Assembly: GCA_964574705.1 (NCBI GenBank)
Contig: CAZNOO010000005.1
Span: 1 to 64,000, forward strand
DNA length: 64,000 nucleotides
Source: JAHIVB01 sp964574705
GTDB lineage: Bacteria; Bacillota_I; Bacilli_A; Izemoplasmatales; Hujiaoplasmataceae
Reading direction: 5' to 3'
The position numbers and the translations under genes are program-made. Every line of letters starts with the position of its first letter. Position 1 is the first letter of the stretch. Shown here one piece after another: positions 9,057-17,190 of this stretch. Below the pieces are notes generated by a model, which was given only the letters and a program-made list of their open reading frames with translations, was not told the origin of the DNA and did no database searches.

Positions 9057-12000
9057 ATGAAACTATTCAATACGCTACAGTCAAGAATCATGTTTTGGAT
9101 TTCTGTTGCTTTGTTTGTTTCCTTGTCCGTTTTAATTGGAGTCAATTACATTATGACTTACAATGTTGAACTAAGTCATAACATGGAAATAGCAGATTTG
9201 GAAGTGCAAAGAGAAAAAGCAGTCATTGAAAGACAGTTTTCCAAATTATACGAATTGTCTCAAGCATATGCATCTTCTACTGAAGACATCAAAGATTCGT
9301 CGGATGTTACGAATAAAAGAGAGCTTGTCTTAACGATTGCCGAATCGGTAATTGAAAACAATGATAATATTATCGGAATTAATATTATTTTCGAGCCGAA
9401 TGAATTCGACTCTGATGCAGATTATTTAGCAGATGATCGCTTTTCATCTAATGGGCAATTTACTACTTATATCTCAAAACAATATGATACTCTTGATGTT
9501 CATAATATTCCGAACTATGATGAATATGAAATGTATACACGGGCGTTAGAGACTAAAGCAGAATTTTTTACAGAGCCATATGAATTCAATATTCAAGGAC
9601 AAGATTACATTATTTCGACTGTCACCATTCCCTTCACTGATTCCGAAGGCAATTTCATTGGAATGATAGGCGTAGATTTTACAGCGGAATATCTTTTTCT
9701 GAATCTCCCCCACTATCAAAACTCATTCGAAAGAAGAGATATTATTGTTTCAAGGAACGGAACGATATTAATAAATTCTGGAGATGCCAATGATTTTGGA
9801 GAACATGTATCAAAATACCATCCATATTATGCATCCTCAATGCTGATTCTCGATCTCGAGGGTGAAAAAACATCTTATATGCCGAATGGGAATTTAGAGA
9901 TTCTTTATACTTTAGAATTAGCTTCAACGGGATCAAATTGGTATATTTTTTCTGACATGAATAGCAACCTGCTAACAATCGCTTCTACTCAACATTCGAT
10001 TCAACTTTCTATTATTGGATTTGGATTTCTCTTCATTTCACTCGGACTCATGTTTCTAGTGTTGTGGAGGATTCGTGGACCACTAAACCAATTTACGAAA
10101 GAAATCGCTCATTTTGACGTCAACGATGTAGAAAATAAAAGGTTAAATATTAATACTAGGAATCTTAAAGATGTAGAACTTCTTGTTTCAACTTACAATG
10201 ACATCATTGACAAGGTGATTGTGAACAATGAATTTAGAAATCAAAAATCAAAACTTCAAGAATATCAAATCCAATTTCAAGATGAAATCAAAGCTAGTAT
10301 TGAAACGAAAAAATTGTCGAATTTGATTGTTGAACTGATCACAAGACAGGTAGGAGGAGCCATTGGCGGAGCTTTTATTCTCGATGATTCTACAGAAGTT
10401 CCAAAGTATAAATTAATTGGGAAGTATGGGTATAAGACCAAAAGAGAACTCTCTTATTCAATAGGAGAAGGAATCATCGGTCAAGTTGCTCTGTCTCAGT
10501 TGATTACAGTATTTGATGACATCAATGAACCTGATGCATTTATTGACCTTGGACTTACTACCCTTTCTGCACCACACGTCGTAGTTGTACCTTGCAAGAG
10601 CAAGAATGTAACTAATTGTGTTTTAGAGATTATCACGATGAAGGCGTTAAACAAATTTGAATTAGAATATCTAGATCAGATCTCCAGCATCGTTAGTTAT
10701 GAAGTTGAGAAGGCTCTTGCACTCGAGAAAATCTCTAATCTACTCGAAGAGTATAGAACTTTGACTTCAAAATTGGAAGTTCAACAGGAGGAATTGAGAG
10801 TTACAAATGAAGAACTTGAATCCCAACAAGAAGAACTGAGGGTTTCGAATGAGGAACTGCAGGTTCAACAAGAAGAACTTAAAGTTACCAACGAAGAACT
10901 TCAAGTCAATCTTGAAACGATTGAGAAGATTAATGTTAATCTTGAAGAAGCCAAGAGAGAACTTCAACTTCGGAATATCGAAGTTGAAAGAGCAAACAAG
11001 TATAAAAGTGAGTTTCTCGCTAACATGTCTCATGAACTGAGGACCCCACTCAATAGCATTCTAATATTGTCTGAATTACTGGAAGAAACTCAAGTTTCTG
11101 AAGATAAAATCATAGAATACTCTAAGACGATTCACTCTTCTGGTGAGGACCTTCTAGACTTAATCAACGGTATTTTGGATTTGGCAAAAATCGAATCTGG
11201 TAAAGATGAACTCTTAATTGACGAAGTCCCCATAGAAAAACTAATGAATATTCTTCAACAGAAATTTGTGCCAATTGCACAAAATAAAAAACTGAAGTTT
11301 TCAATTGAAAATTTATCCAAAAAAGGAACGATTTCGACAGATCGAAAAAAACTATCCGCAATACTCACCAATTTAATTTCAAACGCAATCAAGTTTACAC
11401 AGTCAGGTTTTGTCAAAGTAATTGTTAATTCCACCGAAAAAGAAATCCATTTTAGCGTCGTGGACTCAGGCATCGGGATTTCACAAGACAATCTCGAAAC
11501 CATTTTTGATGAATTCAAACAAGCTGACGGCTCCATTAACCGTCAGTATGGAGGAACTGGACTTGGGCTTTCGCTATGCAGACAATACGCAAAATTGCTA
11601 TATGGTGAGATCAAAGTAGATAGCGAGCTCGGAAAAGGCAGTACCTTTACGCTGATTATTCCCATTAGCGGAGAGTTTCACACTTTATTATCTGAACCAA
11701 ATGAATTAAAGGAGACCACATCTCATTATGACAATATGGCTTCTGAAACAATGATTGAAACCGAATCTTTTGTTACAGACGATCGAAATGAGATTACTGA
11801 AAAAGACACTGTATTTTTGTTGATAGACGATGATATTAATTTCATCAATGTCATCATGGATTTAATCCATGCAAAAAAATTCAAGATTATTGTTTCCAAC
11901 ACCGGAGAGAATGGCTTGTTCTTAGCTGATTTCTATCAACCACATGCGATTCTTCTCGATATGATGCTTCCAGGAATTTCTGGTCAGGAAGTCTCTGAAA

Positions 12001-12941
12001 GACTCAAGGAAAATAAAAGGACGGCTTCCATTCCGGTTTACTACATTAGTGCTAGCCAAAATCAGTATGATCTTTCCAAAGATACAATCTATATTGAAAA
12101 GCCAGTTAAACTAATAGACATAGAAAGCATTTTTGTCGATTTGGAAAGCAAATTATCTAAAGGCGAAAAGTTATTGATTATAGAAGACAACCAAAATCAA
12201 GCTTTTGCTTTGAAACAATTTTTTGAAAGTTCAAGCAAATCTATCGTTGTTGAACTCGGGTACACGGGAAAAGAGTCGCTTCAGAAACTTGAAACGAATT
12301 CATATGACATTATTATTTTAGATCTCGGGATTCCTGACGTTTCTGGATTTGAATTGGTAAAGAAAATTAAGAAACTACCGAAATACGAAACTGTGCCAAT
12401 CATTATTTACAGTGGAAAAGAAATTTCTGATGCCGAAGAAACAGAACTAAAGAATTTCGCCTTAGATATTATCATTAAAGGAGACGAAGGCCCTAAACGT
12501 CTATTCGATGACATCAATATGTTTGTACATAGTTTTAAAGTCAATGAAAGAAACAAAGAAGAAGATAATTTGATTGGAAAGCAAATTTTGATTATCGATG
12601 ACGACATTCGAAATATCTTTGCTGTAAGTGGATTATTGGAATCTTTAAAAATCAAGGTTGACTACGCCACTTCTGCAGTCGAGGGAATTGAAAAACTACA
12701 TAAAAACCCCAAAATTAATTTAGTTCTGATGGATATCATGATGCCGGGAATGAATGGTTATGAAGCGATGGAAATGATTCGTAAAGATTCCATCATAGGC
12801 AAAGTTCCGATTATCGCTCTAACTGCCAAAACCATGAAAGGTGACCGTCAGAAATGTATCGATGCTGGAGCGAACGAGTATCTTTCGAAACCTTTGGTTA
12901 AGAATAAATTACTTTCTACATTAAGAGTGTGGATTCGATGA
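9057..12941 (+). CDS. Hybrid histidine kinase (dCache-GAF-HisKA-HATPase-REC-REC-REC)
   Basis: A 1294-residue membrane sensor kinase. It has TM1 at ~8-30, an extracytoplasmic double-Cache-like region (~35-310) and TM2 at ~320-342. Then come a HAMP-like linker, a GAF domain (~415-560), and a coiled coil (~565-645) built from repeats of Glu-Glu-Leu-x-Val-(T/S)-Asn-Glu-Glu-Leu. The kinase core follows with phospho-acceptor His659 in Ser-His-Glu-Leu-Arg-Thr-Pro and an ATPase domain with Gly-Thr-Gly-Leu-Gly-Leu. Three receivers start near 918, 1037 and 1176, with Asp in Leu-Leu-Asp-Met-Met-Leu-Pro, Leu-Asp-Leu-Gly-Ile-Pro and Met-Asp-Ile-Met-Met-Pro. ATG 9057 follows GAGGAGG. Its stop overlaps the CheR start (ATGATG), so the genes are translationally coupled. 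Confidence 0.9.
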   Translation: MKLFNTLQSRIMFWISVALFVSLSVLIGVNYIMTYNVELSHNMEIADLEVQREKAVIERQFSKLYELSQAYASSTEDIKDSSDVTNKRELVLTIAESVIENNDNIIGINIIFEPNEFDSDADYLADDRFSSNGQFTTYISKQYDTLDVHNIPNYDEYEMYTRALETKAEFFTEPYEFNIQGQDYIISTVTIPFTDSEGNFIGMIGVDFTAEYLFLNLPHYQNSFERRDIIVSRNGTILINSGDANDFGEHVSKYHPYYASSMLILDLEGEKTSYMPNGNLEILYTLELASTGSNWYIFSDMNSNLLTIASTQHSIQLSIIGFGFLFISLGLMFLVLWRIRGPLNQFTKEIAHFDVNDVENKRLNINTRNLKDVELLVSTYNDIIDKVIVNNEFRNQKSKLQEYQIQFQDEIKASIETKKLSNLIVELITRQVGGAIGGAFILDDSTEVPKYKLIGKYGYKTKRELSYSIGEGIIGQVALSQLITVFDDINEPDAFIDLGLTTLSAPHVVVVPCKSKNVTNCVLEIITMKALNKFELEYLDQISSIVSYEVEKALALEKISNLLEEYRTLTSKLEVQQEELRVTNEELESQQEELRVSNEELQVQQEELKVTNEELQVNLETIEKINVNLEEAKRELQLRNIEVERANKYKSEFLANMSHELRTPLNSILILSELLEETQVSEDKIIEYSKTIHSSGEDLLDLINGILDLAKIESGKDELLIDEVPIEKLMNILQQKFVPIAQNKKLKFSIENLSKKGTISTDRKKLSAILTNLISNAIKFTQSGFVKVIVNSTEKEIHFSVVDSGIGISQDNLETIFDEFKQADGSINRQYGGTGLGLSLCRQYAKLLYGEIKVDSELGKGSTFTLIIPISGEFHTLLSEPNELKETTSHYDNMASETMIETESFVTDDRNEITEKDTVFLLIDDDINFINVIMDLIHAKKFKIIVSNTGENGLFLADFYQPHAILLDMMLPGISGQEVSERLKENKRTASIPVYYISASQNQYDLSKDTIYIEKPVKLIDIESIFVDLESKLSKGEKLLIIEDNQNQAFALKQFFESSSKSIVVELGYTGKESLQKLETNSYDIIILDLGIPDVSGFELVKKIKKLPKYETVPIIIYSGKEISDAEETELKNFALDIIIKGDEGPKRLFDDINMFVHSFKVNERNKEEDNLIGKQILIIDDDIRNIFAVSGLLESLKIKVDYATSAVEGIEKLHKNPKINLVLMDIMMPGMNGYEAMEMIRKDSIIGKVPIIALTAKTMKGDRQKCIDAGANEYLSKPLVKNKLLSTLRVWIR

Positions 12942-13627
12942 TGCCCGCGGAAAAAGAGTTATTAATAGAAGATATTGAAATGGAACTGCTGTTGACTGCC
13001 CTGAAAAAAATGTACCACGTAGATTTTTTCAATTATCGTCAGGCACATATTCGAAGAAGGATTCTGACGAATAAGATTAGATTCAACATGAAAACAATTT
13101 CTGAAATGACTGAAAAAGTACTCCGGAGTACTGATTATGCAAAACAGTTATTAGACGATTTGTCAATTAATGTGACAGATATGTTCCGGTTTCCTCCGTT
13201 TTATAATGACTTAAGGACTCAAGTCATGCCGATGCTAAAAACATTTCCAAATATAAAAGTATGGATTGCAGGATGCTCTTCTGGAGAAGAAGTTCTGTCT
13301 TTAGCCATCATTTTATACGAGGAGAATCTTTTGAATCGAACGTCGATCATTGCGACCGATTTTAATGCTGGAATTCTCGAAAAAGCCAAATCTGCAATAT
13401 ACGATTCGGACAAGATTATCGAATGGACGGAAAACTACAACTTGTCTGGAGGGAAAAATTCATTTTCAGACTATTATGAAGTTAATTTTGGGATTGCAAA
13501 GTTCAATGAAAACCTTTTAAAAAAAGTACGCTTTATTGAGCATAATCTCATGAATGAGAATTCTTTTGGAAAAATGCACTTAATCCTTTGTAGAAATGTT
13601 TTAATCTACTTCGACAAGACCCTTTAA
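12938..13627 (+). CDS. cheR: CheR-type methyltransferase, truncated by in-frame stop
   Basis: SAM-dependent glutamate methyltransferase of the CheR family. The N-terminal helical domain is present, as are Ser-Ile-Asn-Val-Thr-Asp-Met-Phe-Arg (usual S.NVT.FFR) and the SAM-binding Ala-Gly-Cys-Ser-Ser-Gly-Glu-Glu. After the conserved Cys-Arg-Asn-Val-Leu-Ile-Tyr-Phe-Asp the frame hits TAA at 13625-13627. Reading on in the same frame to 13780 gives the rest of a CheR domain (for example Gly-Phe-Leu-Gly-Leu-Gly-Ser), ending by overlapping the CheB start. A CAA (Gln) to TAA nonsense change is the simplest explanation. About 50 residues, including the last strands of the methyltransferase fold, are lost, so activity is doubtful. 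Start is ATG 12938 overlapping the kinase stop; GTG 12929 is an alternative. Confidence 0.8.
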   Translation: MMPAEKELLIEDIEMELLLTALKKMYHVDFFNYRQAHIRRRILTNKIRFNMKTISEMTEKVLRSTDYAKQLLDDLSINVTDMFRFPPFYNDLRTQVMPMLKTFPNIKVWIAGCSSGEEVLSLAIILYEENLLNRTSIIATDFNAGILEKAKSAIYDSDKIIEWTENYNLSGGKNSFSDYYEVNFGIAKFNENLLKKVRFIEHNLMNENSFGKMHLILCRNVLIYFDKTL

Positions 13628-13780
13628 AATTCGGTCCTAAATAGTTTTAAAACTTTACTAGTCCATAATGGTTTTCTTGGACTTGGAAGTCAAGAAACCA
13701 TCAAATCCACCACCATTGAGCCATATTTCAAGACCGTATCTGAACACACTAAAATCTATAAAAAAAATTATGAAGATTAA
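13628..13780 (+). pseudogene. cheR: Orphaned C-terminal end of CheR
   Basis: In the same frame as the truncated CheR, directly after its TAA, there are 50 open codons matching the expected CheR C-terminus (Asn-Ser-Val-Leu-Asn-Ser-Phe..., then Gly-Phe-Leu-Gly-Leu-Gly-Ser-Gln-Glu). They end in TAA at 13778-13780, overlapping the ATG of CheB at 13770. No start codon with a ribosome site lies near its beginning, so it is probably untranslated unless the stop is read through. Confidence 0.7.
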
Positions 13781-14342
13781 ACCTGAAATCATCCTGATAG
13801 GTGGATCAGCTGGATCTCTTGAAGTATTAATTTATATCTTGTCACATCTGTCAATGAAATATGTCCCCCCCATCGTGGTTTTAATACACACAAGTGAAAA
13901 CAACAAGTCGAACCTTGTTGAAATAATCAATTTTGAAACGCCTTTTCATGTTCAATCGATACAAAATTTCGAAACCATTTTTCCAAATAAGGTCTATATT
14001 ACTCCTCCGATGTATCACCTTCAAATTGAACGGGACCTCACTTTTAGTTTTTCGCTTGGTCCCAAACTCAATTTTTCCAGACCTTCTCTGGACATCCTTT
14101 TCGAAAGTGCTGCAGAAGCATACAAGTCGAAAACACTCGCAATCATTCTATCAGGAGCTTCAACAGATGGAACCGATGGGGCAATCAGAATTGCAGAATT
14201 CGGTGGAACTATCGTTGTTCAAGACCCACTAACAGCTGAAGTGCCTATAATGCCTTTGTCAGTAATTAATAACGTTGATAGCGCTATTGTATTAAAAACA
14301 GAAGAAATTGTGCAATATTTAAATTATTTAATGGGAGATTAA
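13770..14342 (+). CDS. cheB: Stand-alone CheB methylesterase domain
   Basis: A 190-residue protein with only the CheB catalytic domain; the receiver present in chemotaxis CheB is absent. The catalytic Ser lies in Gly-Gly-Ser-Ala-Gly-Ser (residues ~9-14), the His in Leu-Ile-His-Thr-Ser, and the Asp in Ser-Gly-Ala-Ser-Thr-Asp-Gly-Thr-Asp-Gly. Such proteins demethylate or deamidate glutamates on receptors. Here, beside a coiled-coil kinase and CheR but no chemoreceptor, the kinase itself is a plausible substrate, as in CheB/CheR-associated hybrid kinase systems. The start ATG 13770 overlaps the end of the original cheR frame; a longer upstream frame is only the shadow of cheR. Stop 14342 abuts the next gene. 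Confidence 0.85.
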   Translation: MKIKPEIILIGGSAGSLEVLIYILSHLSMKYVPPIVVLIHTSENNKSNLVEIINFETPFHVQSIQNFETIFPNKVYITPPMYHLQIERDLTFSFSLGPKLNFSRPSLDILFESAAEAYKSKTLAIILSGASTDGTDGAIRIAEFGGTIVVQDPLTAEVPIMPLSVINNVDSAIVLKTEEIVQYLNYLMGD

Positions 14343-14343
14343 A

Positions 14344-15318
14344 ATGTATAAGCTTAATTTGCTAATTGTAGACGATGTCAAGGCAAATATATATTCAATG
14401 AAGCAAGTTCTTGAAAACCAAGATATTAATATCATTGAAGCCTATTCTGGAAAAGAAGCACTTTTCTTGCTAATGAATCAACCAATCGACTTGGTATTAT
14501 TAGACATTCACATGCCAGATATCAGTGGATATGAAATTGCGCATCTCATTCGAGATAATCCTAAGACCAAAACACTTCCAATCATCTTTATTACTGCAGC
14601 AAGCCAGTCGGATCATCTTCAACTAAAAGGATACGAATCAGGCGCTGTTGATGTCATTTTCAAGCCAGTAAATTCAGCAGTTTTATTAGGTAAAATTCAA
14701 GTCTTTCATCAATTAATCCATACCAAGAAATTATTGGAAGAAGATAATTTGAAATTGAATCAGATGAAAGATGAAATTCAAAAAATCGCCTATACAGACG
14801 AACTGACCCAAATCCCTAACAGACGAAAGATAATGCTCGAGGCTAAATCGTCATTTGAATCCTCTGTCAAAAAGTCCCAGTTTTACTCTTTGCTAATGAT
14901 TGATATTGACAATTTCAAGTTTTTTAATGATGAATTTGGTCATAATCGTGGAGATCAAGTCTTAATCAAAGTATCAAAAGCAATCATGGATGCGATTCCA
15001 GAATTCAAATATCTTGCCGGGCGATATGGCGGAGAAGAATTTTTATCTGTTCTCCCAGATTGTCCAAAGGAGGAAACTTTAGAGATTGCCGAACAAATTC
15101 GCAAAAATGTTGAAAACCTAAACTTGCGTTATTTTCATCAATCAAAGGTTTTAACAGTAAGCATTGGTGCAACTTCGTTGGTTCCACTTCCAAAAGACGA
15201 CTTTACGAATTTAATCGATATTGCGGATATTGCGATGTATCAAGCAAAACAAGATGGAAAGAACCAGGTTTGTTTCTTGAAACCTAAGAAAATTAGCGAT
15301 TTAGTTTCTGTTGAATAA
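14344..15318 (+). CDS. Response regulator with diguanylate cyclase domain (REC-GGDEF)
   Basis: A 324-residue cytoplasmic regulator. Residues ~4-120 are a receiver (Asp in Leu-Leu-Asp-Ile-His-Met-Pro; Lys in Phe-Lys-Pro). A short coiled linker leads to a GGDEF domain with Thr-Asp-Glu-Leu-Thr and the active-site signature Gly-Gly-Glu-Glu-Phe. There is no RxxD inhibitory site at the usual position, so product feedback may be lost. The receiver is closely similar to that of the divergent REC-PAS-GGDEF-HD-GYP protein (shared Asp-Asp-x-Lys-Ala-Asn at the start). ATG 14344 follows GGGAGATTAAA, one base after the cheB stop. It is probably the output of the kinase encoded upstream. Confidence 0.9.
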   Translation: MYKLNLLIVDDVKANIYSMKQVLENQDINIIEAYSGKEALFLLMNQPIDLVLLDIHMPDISGYEIAHLIRDNPKTKTLPIIFITAASQSDHLQLKGYESGAVDVIFKPVNSAVLLGKIQVFHQLIHTKKLLEEDNLKLNQMKDEIQKIAYTDELTQIPNRRKIMLEAKSSFESSVKKSQFYSLLMIDIDNFKFFNDEFGHNRGDQVLIKVSKAIMDAIPEFKYLAGRYGGEEFLSVLPDCPKEETLEIAEQIRKNVENLNLRYFHQSKVLTVSIGATSLVPLPKDDFTNLIDIADIAMYQAKQDGKNQVCFLKPKKISDLVSVE

Positions 15319-15357
15319 TAGCGAATGAATATTTAACCTAGAGGAGGAACGATTACT

Positions 15358-16287
15358 TTGAAAAACAAGAATTTCATTATGGCGAAGCAAGATCTTAAGG
15401 TCAATCATGATATTGATATATTCGAAGACGTCTTATTGAGAGGCAGCGAGTACTTGTTAATGTATGCGGATGTTTCAATTTTTGATGAAATCGTTCTTAA
15501 AGTAATTTCAGGAGATATTGGAATACTTGGAATTTCAGAAACAGAATCGATGATTCCATTTTCATCGCTTATCGCTAACATTGACTACAACAATAAATAC
15601 GCTGAAGTTTCAGGAAAAGAACAATATCACTTGTATTTGATGAATGAACTAAAAAAGCTACCTAGAGAAATAGATTTAACGATTCCAATTCAAATTTCAG
15701 GAAAAAGAATTTGGCTTCGATTAACTGCTCATCCAGTAAAAAAAAGTGAGAATATCTGTGTTTTTGGAGTTTCAAATGTAACTGAGCTTCTCAATTCCGA
15801 AGAGCTCATTTACGAGAAAACACATAAAGATGCATTAACAGGATTGTTTAACATCTACTCTTTTGACTATCATTATGGAATGAGATATTTGAAACCGGAT
15901 TTACATATTCTTTATCTTGATTTAGATAATTTCAAGAAGGTAAATGACACCTATGGACATGCGATTGGAGATATCGTCTTGAAGGATTTTTCGAATATTC
16001 TCTTGTCTTATCAAAATGAAGAAAATTGTTTCTATAGAGTCGGAGGAGACGAATTTATCGGAATGATTTTTGCAAAGGAAGACCGAGCAAAAGAAATCGC
16101 AGAAGGAATTTTAGAAAAGACAAGAAGCATTAAAGTAGAGCCTATTGTCGGAAAAATTACTGTTTCTATTGGAATGATTAAATCCGTTAAAGGTGATGAT
16201 TTAGCAAGAAAAGCAGACAGTATTTTATATAAAGTTAAGACTTCTGGTAAAAATAATTATTTATATGAGACCGAAGAAATGTCATAG
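15358..16287 (+). CDS. GGDEF-domain diguanylate cyclase
   Basis: A 309-residue protein. The N-terminal ~140 residues look like a divergent PAS-type sensory region without membrane segments. The C-terminal ~165 residues are a GGDEF domain with Asp-Ala-Leu-Thr-Gly-Leu-Phe-Asn and an intact Gly-Gly-Asp-Glu-Phe. No RxxD inhibitory site is seen. The start is TTG 15358, preceded by GAGGAGG at a somewhat long spacing. It is the last gene of the kinase-cheR-cheB-REC-GGDEF operon, followed by a clear terminator, so two cyclases are co-expressed. Confidence 0.85.
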   Translation: MKNKNFIMAKQDLKVNHDIDIFEDVLLRGSEYLLMYADVSIFDEIVLKVISGDIGILGISETESMIPFSSLIANIDYNNKYAEVSGKEQYHLYLMNELKKLPREIDLTIPIQISGKRIWLRLTAHPVKKSENICVFGVSNVTELLNSEELIYEKTHKDALTGLFNIYSFDYHYGMRYLKPDLHILYLDLDNFKKVNDTYGHAIGDIVLKDFSNILLSYQNEENCFYRVGGDEFIGMIFAKEDRAKEIAEGILEKTRSIKVEPIVGKITVSIGMIKSVKGDDLARKADSILYKVKTSGKNNYLYETEEMS

Positions 16288-16292
16288 AATAC

Positions 16293-16330
16293 ATGGTACA
16301 TTCAAGCGAATGAATGTGCCATTCGTTTTT
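16293..16330 (+). terminator. Terminator of the signalling operon
   Basis: ATGGTACATTC (16293-16303) pairs with GAATGTGCCAT (16312-16322), then TCGTTTTT. Confidence 0.75.
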
Positions 16331-16350
16331 AGTGTGATTTGGAGGTAAAT

Positions 16351-16911
16351 ATGAGAAAACTACTATTGACTCGCAATAGCTTAGAGATTCAAGAGATTCG
16401 AGCGCTAATTGAAAAACAGCAACATAAAACTCTTGTACTTTGGGCAATTGACTGTGCTGATATTGCACTTATTTTGTTTGAAAAGAGACAGCCTGGCGAC
16501 TTTAGACCAAGAAGAGCACTAGAAGCAGCTCGTTTGTGGGCAAAAGGAATCATTAAAATGCCAGAAGCAAAAAAGGCAGCCCATGAAACTCATCAGGCGG
16601 CAACTGAGCTTCAGGAAATTGACCCGTGTGCATGTGCTGCAGCAAGGGTAATGGGACATGTTATTGGAACAGTACATGTTGAAACGCATGCGCTTGGAGT
16701 ATTATTTTACACGGCGACTGCAAAAGTGTATGAAGACATTTCAAAAGATCAAACCATCGTTTTGAAAGAAACCGTTGACTGGTTTTATGAATTACTTGTA
16801 TTTTGGGAAAAGGAAATTGAGCATTACACAGGACCGTTAGCATCATTTCTTCTCCGGGAGAACCAACCCAATAAAGAATATATCCTTCATTATCCTGTAA
16901 AACACAGATGA
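16351..16911 (+). CDS. Imm5-like putative immunity protein
   Basis: A 186-residue, all-alpha, soluble protein. It has the hallmarks of the 'putative immunity protein' (Imm5-like) family: Arg-Pro-Arg-Arg-Ala-Leu-Glu-Ala-Ala-Arg followed by alanine-rich helices, then Ala-Arg-Val-Met-Gly-His and a Thr-x-His-x-x-Thr-His-Ala element. Family members are assigned by genome context to polymorphic-toxin immunity, but few have been tested. No toxin gene is nearby, so it may be an orphan immunity gene or have another role. Start ATG 16351 follows GGAGGT. Confidence 0.65.
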   Translation: MRKLLLTRNSLEIQEIRALIEKQQHKTLVLWAIDCADIALILFEKRQPGDFRPRRALEAARLWAKGIIKMPEAKKAAHETHQAATELQEIDPCACAAARVMGHVIGTVHVETHALGVLFYTATAKVYEDISKDQTIVLKETVDWFYELLVFWEKEIEHYTGPLASFLLRENQPNKEYILHYPVKHR

Positions 16912-16966
16912 CTTTAAATGTTTACCATATTTCTCATTTATTGTTTAATAATAGTATCTAATTTGT

Positions 16967-17039
16967 GGGAGTATCGTTCAGTTTAGAGAATGCTTGAATG
17001 ATATTCAAGAGAAGTGGGGTTCAAGCCCCCTTTTTCCCA
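16967..17039 (+). tRNA. tRNA-like gene, anticodon GAU if folded canonically (degenerate)
   Basis: The 73 bases can be drawn as a cloverleaf: acceptor GGGAGTA / TTTTCCC with one U-U mismatch, D stem GTTC/GAAT, a perfect anticodon stem CTTGA/TCAAG with loop ATGATAT (anticodon GAT at 17000-17002), a 5-base variable region, T stem TGGGG/CCCCT with a terminal mismatch, and T loop TTCAAGC. The discriminator is A; CCA is not encoded. The D loop (AGTTTAGA) lacks the conserved G18-G19. It stands alone and is followed by a strong terminator, so it is a real transcription unit, but whether it serves in decoding is uncertain. Confidence 0.5.
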
Positions 17040-17055
17040 TCAAATTGACTTCTGT

Positions 17056-17081
17056 GAGTTCGTCTATCGAACTCTTTTTTT
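17056..17081 (+). terminator. Terminator of the tRNA-like transcript
   Basis: GAGTTCG-TCTAT-CGAACTC followed by seven T residues, 16 bases after the cloverleaf. Confidence 0.8.
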
Positions 17082-17190
17082 AAAATATGAATACAATTTA
17101 TATAAGAAAAAAAGAATTCGAAAATTATAGGCACTACTATACAAATCTATCCTAATATTTGATATAATAAAAAATGGTAGGTGATGGCAA

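Noticed and set aside
10740..10930. Repetitive DNA in the histidine kinase gene as a possible tandem repeat array
   Set aside because: The periodicity comes from a coiled coil with repeated Glu-Glu-Leu codons; it lies in frame and is common in this kinase type.
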